Origin: Cutaneotrichosporon cavernicola
Lineage: Eukaryota > Basidiomycota > Tremellomycetes > Trichosporonales > Trichosporonaceae
Length of the DNA: 64,000 nucleotides
Direction of reading: 5' to 3'
Assembly (NCBI RefSeq): GCF_030864355.1
Contig: NC_083397.1
Location: 682,001-746,000, forward strand
In this document: one piece after another, positions 21,644-31,603 of the stretch
Layout: every line of letters starts with the position of its first letter
Numbering within the stretch: the stretch's first letter is position 1
Translations under genes and position numbers: made by a program
Notes under the pieces: generated by a model
The model's database searches: none
What the model was told of the DNA's origin: nothing
What the model saw: the letters and a program-made list of their open reading frames with translations, nothing else

Positions 21644-21732
21644 ATCGCGATAGCTTAGTGGAAGAGCGCAAGGCTCATACGGACTCGTCCGGTGATACCT
21701 TGAGGTCGGTAGATCGAGACTACCTCGCGATA
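21644..21732 (+). tRNA. Initiator tRNA-Met (CAT) with a 17-nt intron
   Basis: Full cloverleaf: acceptor arms ATCGCGA/TCGCGAT, D arm GCTT-AGTGGAA-GAGC, anticodon stem CAAGG/CCTTG, T arm GGTAG/CTACC and discriminator A73. The loop CTCATA gives anticodon CAT. Initiator identity rests on A1:T72 at the end of the acceptor stem and on the T-loop ATCGAGA (A54 rather than T54), both hallmarks of eukaryotic initiators. Removing 17 nt after position 37 (CGGACTCGTCCGGTGAT) restores a 72-nt tRNA. Downstream T-runs from 21740 fit Pol III termination; GCATAAAAGG lies about 40 bp upstream. Confidence 0.9.
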
Positions 21733-22243
21733 GATATATCTTTTGTTTTTGATTTTTGCTTTTTGCTTCTTCCCCCACCCTACTATTCTACTTGTTCTTG
21801 GCGTTCTGACTCACTGAATTCGACCTTGGCAGCTCACTGACTGCCAAGACTTGGCTGTCACGTTCTCTATACGATTCCAAGCCAGGCTGACGGACTGTGG
21901 TAACTGAAATGCCACAGACCGCCTGTTCCTTCTGGCTCTCTAAGAGGACACTTTGCATCCAAGCCATTCGCACCGCCAGTCACTTCCGGGGCCTCGGAGC
22001 CGAATACAATCCCAAAGTGCGGCACCTCGTCATCGCATTCCCTTTCGCTCTGGACGCTGACGCTGTCGGCCATTGTTCCAATGTTCCAAGGCCACGCCAC
22101 ACCGCCAGGTCTCGCACAGGTCTCGTACCGCTTGCGGGTGAGTGCTGCAACCTCGGAACCTCGGAACCTCGGGACCTCGGCACACTCGCCTCGGAACACG
22201 ACTCATATCCTGTGCTCGACTCTGTGGCGCCTCGAACAATCCC

Positions 22244-22277
22244 GGTGGTCTGGTGGTCTGGTGGTCTGGTGGTCTGG
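22244..22277. repeat. 8-bp minisatellite GGTGGTCT x4
   Basis: Four exact tandem GGTGGTCT units followed by GG. No gene overlaps. Confidence 0.9.
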
Positions 22278-22351
22278 ACATGGTTGTGGACATGTGGCGA
22301 GTAACACCGCGCCGTTCCGCATGACTAGTGCGCCCGCGCCTCAACTCGTCA

Positions 22352-22387
22352 CCAGCCTAACCAGCCTAACCAGCCTAACCAGCCTAA
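22352..22387. repeat. 9-bp minisatellite CCAGCCTAA x4
   Basis: Four exact tandem copies of CCAGCCTAA. The unit superficially recalls telomeric CCCTAA but is not a telomere repeat. Confidence 0.9.
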
Positions 22388-22623
22388 CAGGATACAGTCC
22401 AAGATGGCATTACAAATCACCTCACCGTGTCACGCCTCCACCTCGCACCCCGCACCTCGCACCTCGCACCAGGTGACAAACCCAGCCAAACAAACGAACA
22501 ATGACAAGTTTGTGGCACATCCGTGGGCGCTGCACACCGCCTCGTTCCTCGGGGGCGCAAGGGGTCTCGGGCGGATATGGCGTCGAGAGCTAGCCATGAT
22601 ATGTGAGCCCAATACCCCTATAT

Positions 22624-22704
22624 GCTTGTTCGTGCCGACGCCAAGACGGTTGTGCCTGCGCTTGTTCGTACCTCGCCAAGACGGTTGTGCCTGCGCTTGT
22701 TCGT
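22624..22704. repeat. 35-36-bp tandem duplication, about 2.3 copies
   Basis: The unit begins GCTTGTTCGT and includes CCAAGACGGTTGTGCCTGC. Copies start at 22624, 22660 and 22695 (the last is partial). The second spacer differs (ACCTCG versus GCCGACG). Confidence 0.85.
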
Positions 22705-23179
22705 CCATGTCATGTGACGCAAAGTGTGGCGCCCGTGTCCACCCTCTGCTCACGGATCCACGGACACGTCGTGCCATTCTAAAGGAGGTGCCGAGGAACG
22801 CAGCAAGGACGCCACTTGTTCTGGGTCTGGACTTGGCGACGGAGATCAGAAATCTGGTCCGAGGATGGTAGGATGGTAGGATCAGTCTCGAGAGCGAGGG
22901 GCAGGTCAGCGGAGCGGGCTGGTTTGATTCGGCGGTCTCTGGATGGCGGAGGATCGGGGCCGTGGGCGCTCGTTGAACCGATCAGAGCAAGTCATGTCGG
23001 AGAGTCCAGTCCGCGACATGGCTACGTCGCGACCTTTCCCTGCCCGCCTCGTCTCGTGTCGTGTCCATGACTGACAGAGACGCGCCCGAGCACAAATCTC
23101 CAGCACCCACGCCCGTTCGTGAACATGGTGCATCACAACTAGCTACAAGGTCACAGTGTCCTGTGTTTTAGTCTACAAC

Positions 23180-25042
23180 TTAGATGTAGGAGCGGCCAGA
23201 CGTCGCTGGGCGGAGGCCAGCCGCCGGGGCGCGAAGCTCTGCAACGAGATTATCCATACCCGCCCACTTGCACTCGGTTTCAACGCGGCGGCGACGGCCA
23301 TCAAGACTGGGCCACGACCCCGAGCAGAGGCGGCTCGCAATGGCGTGCCACGCCCCCGCTTCGCGCTGGAGAAGGATCGTGACCTCTTGCACGACACCCA
23401 TGGTCAAACTAGGGCACGTGGATGCGCGGCGGCGGCCGGTGAGATGTTTCTCCGCAGCGGCATTGGCCTCGACCGCGGCCTTGGCTTGTGCGAGAGCGGC
23501 GGGGAGGTCGGCAAGAGGAGGGAGAGCAGGATACGGGTACGAGGTGGGAGGGTACTGCCGCCTTGCTGGGCGTGGGGGGGCATCAGCGGGCATCTTGGGT
23601 ACAGCAGCAAGAGTCTGAGCGACGACGCATTCGTCCCTGTGAGTCAGCCAAAGGATGGTTCAGAAAACAAGGTGGCAAACTCACATGAGATTCGGGTGAA
23701 GGCGCATGTTGTCGTACTCAAAGTCGCTGTCTTCGGCACTGCTGCCGTCCGTCATCTCAAGACTGGGCTCGGGCGAGCTGTCAGTGACGAGCGGCGTGCC
23801 CGTACCGCTCTCTCCGATGCCGCTGTCACGGCTGATGAGATGCACCGGCGGCGACTGCGAGGGAGTGGGATGAAGGACCTTGTCGAGGAACTCGAGGAGA
23901 CGGCCACCCGCAGGCCGCAGCGTGTCAAGGGTGATCGTCACCGAGTGGGTATTGGGCTCGGCATCGAGGCTAAAACCAAAGCGCAGCGTGACCAGCACGA
24001 CTGAGCCGGCCTCGTTGGTCTGGCGGACGGAGTGGGAGACAAGGATGGGCGGCGGCGACTCGGCGGGCGGCGTCATCAAACCCGGAGACGGCGGCGTGAT
24101 GGTGCGCGCGCGGGGCGTGGTCAGTGTGTCCTCGGAGGCATTGGAGGGGCGGTGGTGGTGGATGTGGGTTGACGTGTTGAGGCGCGTGCACGACGGTTCA
24201 CGGCAGAGCGTGGGGCAGGGGCGAGACTCGGCGGCCATGGGAGAGGTGCGAGGCGATGGGCATGACGCAGTGGCCTTGGTCGATCTCGCAGAGCTGGAGC
24301 GCTCGAGGAGCATCGCCGTGGGAGTGGTAATGTGGTTGGGACTCGGACCGCGGCCTGGAATACGAGAGAGTGACGCAGAGGCATGCAAACCTCCGTTTGA
24401 GGGTCGGTGGGTGGCTCTGCGGCCGGGGGTGTAGCCAGTCGAAGTGTCGACGGCAGCGCGCGACTGGTGCGGGGCGGATGGGGAACGGGTCAGCGACCCG
24501 ATAGGCTGGCGGCCGTTGCACTGGACGTGTTCCGTTACCGTAAAGGTGTCACGGAGGTCGCTGCTTAGCGACGTGACTTGTAGGGGTGGAAGGACTGGGG
24601 CCGGGTCACTTGTGATGGGTGGAGCAAACCCCCCGGGGAGCGGACCACCCTCCGACGGGCGGCGGGGTCGTGCGCGAAGGCTGGCTTGACGGGCCATGGG
24701 CCACGGAGCCTGCGCTCCAGGCTGAGCCATGAACATGGTCGCGTCGGATGGTGTGCGGACGACGGTTGCGCCCTGTCCGAGGGTCGGGAGATTGGCAGGG
24801 CTGCTCATCAAGTATGAAGCTGTGCGTACGTGGGACTGAGAGTAAGAGCGATGCATCTTGCGCGAGGGTGGTGAGGCCGGGTTCAGGGGAGAGATGGAGA
24901 GTGGCGAGACATCACATGGTGGCGTGGTGCTGGGGGTGTGTGATGGCGAGGCCGACGAGGCAGATGAGAACGAGTTTGCAAAGAGGGCTGTGATTGAAGG
25001 GCGGCGCGACTTTGGCGCTGGCGAGGTTGACATTGTAGTCAT
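23180..25042 (-). CDS. Hypothetical Ser/Pro-rich protein, 604 residues
   Basis: Two exons, 25042-23685 and 23636-23180, joined by a 48-nt intron (gtgagt ... ctgactcacag). No family recognised. The first ~280 residues are low-complexity with phosphosite-like RRPSIT, RRPSEGG and RSYSQS. An ordered-looking stretch reads GSVVLVTLRFGFSLDAEP and continues NTHSVTITLDTL ... LLEFLDKVL. It is followed by an acidic segment (GSSAEDSDFEYDNM) and, after the junction, a helical C-terminus (PAALAQAKAAVEANAAAEK, VVQEVTILLQREAGAWHAIA). The promoter region to the right is purine/pyrimidine-biased. A regulatory or scaffold protein is possible but not shown. The splice is supported by frame closure and by the typical 3' end. 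Confidence 0.65.
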
Positions 25043-26710
25043 TTGGAGTGAGGGAGAGTGGGAGAGGTGTTAGTTTGGGGTGTGAGAGTATGTATCGATG
25101 ATTGAGAGGTCTTGAGTGTTACTGTTTGAAGGGCGACGAGCCCATGACCAGGCGCGAGAGCGTGGTATTTGATTGCTGATGTGGATATACAAAGGGGGGT
25201 AGATTGCAGGGAGAAGAGGGGGGGGAGGAAGGTTGTAGGATAGTTTTAGGATACAACTAAAGGGTAATAGATGTTGATACCCTTTCAAGTGATAGAATGA
25301 GGAGGTAGGTGTGTTTGTGTGTATGTGTGTGTGAGAGGTCAAAAGTGTCAAAGCGAGTCGTGTTGAGCTTTGATCACTTTTAACAAGGTGTTAAAACGTC
25401 TTGTTGTCAAAACTACTAAGCTCTAAGGATTAACGGAATGTAAAAGGGGGTGGCCAAGGGACGAGTTGGGTTCAGTTGGGATGAGATGCTAAAAAGCCAT
25501 CAATTGAGGATCGCTTACTTGTTTTAAACCTCACAACAAAAGTGATTCAATAGCAGTGTCACGTCTGTTGCACGTCTGTCGACTTGGCAACGTGCGTAGA
25601 GGAGGCATTCGCGGGGGGAATGATACCCCAAAGACCTTCTTTTACTATGTGTGTCAGTTTGTGTGTGTGCAGGCGACAGCCCATGTCAGTACCCCCCCTC
25701 TTTTCCTCCATACCAACCTTCTCCTCCTCTTTACCAACAATCAGCCACCTCCAGACGAGGGTCAGAGGTTGAATGGTGAACCAAGCGGTCTAGGCCCAGA
25801 TCTGTATCCGTGTCACTTAGTACTTGACACACTGACCATGGCGTCCTGAGAACCCAACCCATTCTTGAAATCCGTCCTGTATCGTACCTGTTGTTGGTAA
25901 AAAGGGTGAGAACAACCAACTTGTTAGTCTATGCGCTATGCGCTAAAGATGGCAACAAGGGGGTCTGTGCGTAAGCAATTTCATCCTTGATCCTTGAATT
26001 CCTTGATTTTCAGTCACAGTCCTGCAATTCCTGCAAGTACTGAGGCCTTTTGGGCATTTTGGCCTTTTGAGTTTTTGGACACCCAAATGTTCTAAAGGCT
26101 GTTGTCGCGTGGCTTACCTGTGGCGGTGGCGCAATGTCTCAGCTGGACAGTATTCAACAACCTCTGCGTCACTGGCCAGCGTGGGAAGGTCAGCTAAGCG
26201 TTTCAGCGATTCAGCCTTCCAGCGGGCAGCTGGCAGTGGCCAGCAGACTCGGCGATTACACAATCATAGCCACGTTGAGCCGCCGTACCTGCTCGCTCCC
26301 ACTCGGCCGGCGGTGCTCACTTCGCTCCTCGATCTTCCCCCCCCCCCCAATTCGTCAAGCGCGTGATCTGGGGCAACGCTGGATGCCCCAATGCCCCAGA
26401 TCTCCTCGCGCTTCCCCCGCGGCCCCAGCCCCGGCTGCTCCCGCGTCCTCGCGCCCGATTATCCGGCACATTAGCGCGCACTGGGCTCGGTGAGCTGCGC
26501 AGTGTTCGGCACCCACGGCACCCATGTCGACGCTGTCGCCCAGTGGGGGGGTAATGGAGGTGGCGGGGCCTGGGCGCGGTGTTGGCCTGCATTGCGTCAT
26601 TCCGCACGTATCGCCCATTCCAGAATGTCAGAGGCAGCACTCATGTAGGGTGTAAGTCTCTGTCTGCATGTTTTGCTCTCCAAATCCAACCCAGTCCAAT
26701 CTACGCTGCT
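25043..26710. other. Intergenic region
   Basis: 1.7 kb between two minus-strand genes: the promoter of the 604-residue protein on the left, with a long A/G-rich tract on the plus strand at about 25045-25230 and TGTGTG-type runs near 25310-25330. The 3' flank of MMS2 is on the right. No supported gene or RNA. Confidence 0.45.
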
Positions 26711-27836
26711 CTAAACCCCGCGCTGGCGGGCAACGGCAGCAATGTCAAGCGGGGGAAACTCGGAGCCCTCGGGTGGCTGATGCGTCTTGCGGTTCGACGG
26801 CGACGCCATCTCACTGTGTGTCAGCCGGCCAGTGGGTCCGGGTTTCTTTCGGCTTTCACCCTTCCTTGACGAGGCCACGGACGTCTCCTTCCTTCCCGCC
26901 TTCCTTGCCGCGCGGATGCCTTGGAGGCCTTCGTCGCACTCGCCTCGGCTCACGGACGCTAGTCTTCCAAGGACGGCCAGGACGGCCCTTCACAGGGTCA
27001 CTCAGACACTCACCGGCGAAGCTCGACAAGCACATTCTCGAGGCTGTAGTCACGGCGCCACTGCTGGAGCGAGCGCACGCGCGCGAGGTCCACCTGGGGT
27101 CAGTGCGTCCTTTGCTCCCACGCACGAGGCCATGCTGGTCAACGCATGGGAGGTTGATCCGGCTCTCAAACTTGACGACGGGTGGGAGGTCTTGGAATTA
27201 GCCAAGCAACCAAAGCCCACGCACCAGGGTACTTGTCGCCGCAGTAGATGCTGAGGCTGAAGATGCGGTTCTCGTAGGCCGAGTGAGGCGGGCCGAGGAT
27301 CGTGCCGTTCCACTCCTTCATCGAAAGGTCCTCGCCGTCCTGGGGTGAGCGACGGTCGCCAGGAGAGGAAAGTCCTAGAGAGGGTAAAGAAGGAAGGAAG
27401 GTGAGTGCGTCGTCGGGCCCAGTATCCCCAATCGCCCGTCACGCCAGCACCGAGTAACAGCAGCCGGAACTCAAAGGACAACTTGCGCACCGTTACCACT
27501 CGGCAGTGCACACCGCGCGACGAGCCAGACTCGACCTGAGAAGAGCATCCCCTTGCCATCCCGAACGCACACGTGGACAACCACACGACCAACCAGACCG
27601 TCCAGACTCTAACTCACCTTGAGACCGTAGCTGCAGGAGCCGTCGCCAAGCCCCTTCTCGCCCTTCTCGAGCTCCTCGAGGAGACGGAAGCTCCTCGGGA
27701 CTGGTGTGAATGTGTGATCGTGCGAGGGAAGGTGAGCGAGTTGCTGACGTCGTCTGGCACAGGGCGCGCGGAGTGCACACACACCACAGCGCGTCGCGCC
27801 CAACGCTTAACGACTCGGGGACTCACTCTTGGCCAT
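26711..27836 (-). CDS. MMS2: Ubiquitin-conjugating enzyme variant Mms2 (UEV)
   Basis: Partner of Ubc13 in making Lys63-linked ubiquitin chains, including on PCNA for error-free damage bypass. Six exons: 27836-27827, 27700-27618, 27339-27225, 27190-27126, 27093-27014 and 26813-26711; 151 residues. Introns are 126, 278, 34, 32 and 200 nt. Motifs: [80 protein letters not shown] and QPPEGSEF. As expected for a UEV, there is no active-site Cys in the usual HPN-context. After QPPEGSEF there are ~15 extra residues ([14 protein letters not shown]). No single reading frame covers more than a fraction of the gene. Confidence 0.92.
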
Positions 27837-28110
27837 CGTATTGTTGTTCTTGTGGTGGTGAGTGAGAAACTCGTGAAAGATCGAGGGGAGGCTGAGTTAC
27901 GTAGGTTGGCTCTCAGCTTGGAAGTGGTGTGGTGGGTGGGGTGGAGGTGATGATGGCTCGACACATGCACAGCCGGTTCTGACGGCACGACGGACCTGAC
28001 GGAACCAAATTCCCGCTCCGACCCTACTAGTAGCCAAGTCCAAAGTCCAACCCGATAAGAATGCCTCCAATACCAAGCCTGCGAGTTATGATGCATGTAA
28101 TACAACAGGA

Positions 28111-30619
28111 CTACTCGGGACGAGGGGGAGGTGGGCGTGAGCGCCGCTCACTACGCGGCGGGGGACGAGGGACATTACCGGCGCTGCGACCGCCCGAGCT
28201 GGCCGAGGTTATACTCGTGCTGCTCGCCGAGTGCATGCCGCTAGGAGGCGTCAGAGCCAGAGTCGCATCGCGGCTCGGACGACGGGGGACGGCGAGCGGA
28301 GCTGTAGGACCACGTAGCCCAGGGTCGGGGCTGGGTATGGGGATGGGAGAAGCCGAGCCGGCGGGGCTCGGGAGGCTCGGGATGGATGGTACAAATTGTG
28401 CCATCTCGGGCCGGAAGCCGTGGGCCGTTTGACGGTTTGTGGCAGGCGCGTCAGGGGGTGCGGTTCGCGCCTCGATGAGGAAGGTGAAGTCGAGTCCAAC
28501 GTCGCGTAAAAGCTTGCGGTTCGCGCCTGCTGTCACCCGCAAACACTCCTCGACGGTGCGTTTGTCGATCGCGGGCGCGTACACCTGCCGCCGGAAGACG
28601 TCGCCAAAGTACTCGATCTGCTCCTTGGCCCAGCTGACAAAGCCCGACGCCATGCGGTTGTCCTGGAATGCGTTGATGTACCAGTCGCTGGTGTGGCGCA
28701 GAACCGTAAAGCACACAGCAGCCAGCTCATTGATGTATAGGCTAATGTCGCCCTCGTGCTTGATCGAGCGCACGAGGCGCACCATCAGATCGTGCCGCGC
28801 CTTCAGGAAGGTGTCCCGTCCAAGCTCGGCGCGGTCCAGGCGCGTGAGAAGGGCGATGAGGCGCGCCGCACTCGTCTTGCGGATATCGGGCGAACTCAGG
28901 TCCTGTGCAATCTTCCGGATCACCGTCGGTCGCAGCGTGTCGAGGCGGTACTGCAACATCTCAGAGGCCTCGGCGTTGTTTGACACAGTGCGCATCAAAC
29001 CCTGCCCGCGTTCTACAAGCTTGACGCTCTCGTCCCAGTCCTGGGTCGCGATCGCCATCGTGAGGTCATCGGCAAACTCGTCGATCCACAGCAGGTCCTT
29101 CGAGTCGGCGAGGGAGGTGCCGATCGTCGAGAGTGGACGTCCATTTCCCATCTGGTCCCCGCCCACGAAGAGCGACATGCGTGTCATGCGCGCGTTGACG
29201 GCGTCACCGTGCCACATCGACCGCCGCCGTTCCTGCTCTGCCTCGCTCTCCTTCCTTCTCCTGTCCAGCAGGTCCTGCGACACCTGTCGAAGCGCTGCCA
29301 GCAGCGCCTTCTTCTCCGAGGCCTTGGCGCAGCGGAACACAAAAATGTCCTTCCCCCGCTTGACCTTGAGCGCGTTCGTCAAGTCACCCGTGTCCTTGAC
29401 GTCCGTGATCTGCAAGTCGGCCAGCACCCAGCACCGGTCCGCCACCATGCGACCCTGGTCCGGCTCGTTGCTCCCGTTGGCTACTCCACTCGCCTTGACT
29501 CGTCTGCGCCCGGCTACAAGAAGAAGATCGTTGAGCAGGAATAGGCTGACGTTCTGCTTCGCCTTGTATGTCGCAGGGTTGAGCTCTACGAAGCCGTGCG
29601 TCTCAGTCACCAGGCGGCGGCCCGGCGCCTGCGGGATGAACCTCTGGGAACCCTCGACCGAAGACCACAAGGTGGTCAGCTGCGCGCGGTACATCTGGTT
29701 CAAGTCGCGCGGTGAGTTGCGTCTAGACCTGTGCCGCTCAACTGATGTCAGCTCGGATTCAAGCGTTGTAAGCTCACCAGTTCCGTCCTTGTTCAGCGTC
29801 GGCGCCAGCGAGTCGTCCATGCCCATGAGCTGCGGCACTGTCTTCCACTCCATGAGAAGCTCCTTGAGCTCGATCATGTCGTTCTCCAGCGTCATCATCT
29901 CCTTTGACACGTTGACGAACTCCGCGTAGCTGATGTCAGCTGAGCTTCCACCTCAACGCACTTCTTGATGACAGTCTGGCGTAGGTCCTTGGAAGTCTCC
30001 TCCTTTCTGCGCTGCAGTGCAGCCACCAAGCGCTTCTTCTCGGCATCGTCAGCGCCAGCCAAGACCTGGCGCAAGTCTTCTGTCAGCGACGCCCGCACGC
30101 GACTCACAGGTCTGGAGTTCGAACTCGTCTTTGCCCAGCTCGCTAAAGTCCCACTCCTCCTGTGCGCGGGGCCGTATCTGCTCATCCTGCACCTCGTTGC
30201 GTTCCGTGACCTCCTCGTCATCATCGTCTTCCAGTTGCAGGTTGACGACTGCGGGGGAAGGGCGCTGATACGTCGTGGTCGGCCGAGGGCGAACGGGCCC
30301 CAAGCTCTCGGGCTCCTCGGCATATTCGTCCGCCTCCATGATGGGCGGCGCCACATCCAGCGTGAACTGGTACGGATCAGAGGCGAGATAGTCATCTCCG
30401 CCCCCGCCCATGCTAAAGTCCGGCCCTGCGTACCTGCGGTCAGCTTGGCGGCGCCGGAACGTACCGGCTGGTGCGCCGCGTCTTCATCTTCTCCTCGACC
30501 TTGCTCTGGCGCACATCCCGCTTGCGCCCCTGGTCGTCGACACGCGGCGCGCGCGGCCGCGGCACACTAAAGTCGGACTTGGTACCGAAGAACTGGGACG
30601 GCCGCCGGAGAGACGCCAT
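28111..30619 (-). CDS. EXO84: Exocyst complex component Exo84
   Basis: Subunit of the exocyst, which tethers secretory vesicles to the plasma membrane. Five exons: 30619-30465, 30433-30108, 30076-29962, 29929-29778 and 29741-28111; introns 31, 31, 32 and 36 nt; 792 residues. The N-terminus (MASLRRPSQFFGTKSDFS) and an acidic linker precede YLRQVLAGADDAEKKRLVAAL and YAEFVNVSKEMMTLENDM, the Vps51/Exo84-type coiled coil. A PH-like domain follows (VTETHGFVELNPATYKAKQN ... CWVLADLQITDV), then the C-terminal helical cullin-repeat-like region and a Pro/Ser/Arg-rich tail. The 36-nt intron is stop-free and in frame, so it is recognised only by its gctgacatcag end and by local alignment. Confidence 0.92.
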
Positions 30620-31603
30620 GGTGATGGATGTTGCAATGCGATCTGTGCGAGGGATGTAACGACGTAATGGCCACCCAACTGTCATCGACGGACGCGTCCA
30701 AACAAACCACGTGGAGGATTAGAATCGCAGGCTAATCAGATTTTGTAGCGCTATTGTTGTTCAGGCACCTCTATGGAGCAGAGCCGACGAGACTCCAAAC
30801 TATCGACACAGTTGAACCACCACTGCTGCACATACTGCTGCACATCTTTCATCCACTCTGCCACTCTGCTACGCGACTACAACATGCGCTACAACAAAAG
30901 CCTTGACGAATGTGACGAGCACCCTTCTGCTCCCAGTTGACTTCAACCGGGAATGGACCGAACCTGGAAGACTGCTGCTCGTACCCCCGACCGGGTAGGG
31001 AGGGGAGCTGACCTCGCTCTGCGCCTCTCCGAGCACCTGATAGTCGTGGGAATGCGACACTCAAGCGACTCTGTATTGTCAGCTGACATTGCTACTCAAG
31101 TGAGCTCAAAGCTTGAAAACTTACCTATAAGGAGAGGCGATGAAAGCAAAAGAAGCCAGTCTACCGCTTAAAAAGTCGCACCAGGAGAGGAGCGGGAGCG
31201 GGAGCAACCTGCAACCTTCCTTGAAGCCACCACCATCACGTGACTAACTTGATATTTCGACAGTAGTTATTGTGTCAGTCAAGCGAGCCGCCACCTATCT
31301 GCCATCTGCCATCTGCCATCTGCCATCTGCCATCCTATCCTCTTACCCCTTCTATAGCACGCAGACACTGTTCATCCAGCGCTGGAAGCGGCCGCCGCCA
31401 CGATAAACCGCATATATCCACTGCTATCGGGCGCGTCCCGGTGTCTTCAGCGAATCCCGGTTGCCTCCGCTTTCCGAGCAGCCTCCACCGCTGGAGCAGC
31501 CTCAACCGCTTCCGAGGCGAAAGTCAAGTTCTGGCCAAAAGGACACGTCTCCGGACCCTCTCGGCGAGGCAGCTTGGAATACCAGGACGTTCTCGCGCGC
31601 AGG
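30620..31603. other. Divergent promoter region EXO84 / TRZ1
   Basis: About 1 kb between two divergent starts, with a heptamer microsatellite at 31297-31334. No coding region supported. Confidence 0.5.
31297..31334. repeat. 7-bp microsatellite ATCTGCC x5
   Basis: Five exact ATCTGCC units followed by ATC, in the leader or promoter of the tRNase Z gene. Confidence 0.9.

Larger units (their letters stand above)
21733..23179. other. Gene-free stretch rich in minisatellites
   Basis: T-rich Pol III terminator sequence just after the tRNA, then about 1.4 kb with no supported gene. It holds three separate tandem repeats: 22244-22277 (8-bp unit), 22352-22387 (9-bp unit) and 22624-22704 (35-36-bp unit), plus CCTCGGAA/CCTCGCAC-type short iterations near 22150 and 22440. 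Confidence 0.45.

Noticed and set aside
21514..21840. Open frame spanning the initiator tRNA
   Set aside because: It runs straight through a well-folded tRNA gene and its T-run terminator.
28439..29929. 496-residue plus-strand frame opposite EXO84
   Set aside because: Ser/Arg-rich shadow of the EXO84 coding strand; the real frame has clear Exo84 motifs and matching splice sites.
30061..30110. EXO84 acceptor at gctgacag (28-nt intron)
   Set aside because: Using this AG creates an in-frame TAA at the junction. The AG three bases downstream (31-nt intron) yields YLRQVLAGADD, the conserved family sequence.
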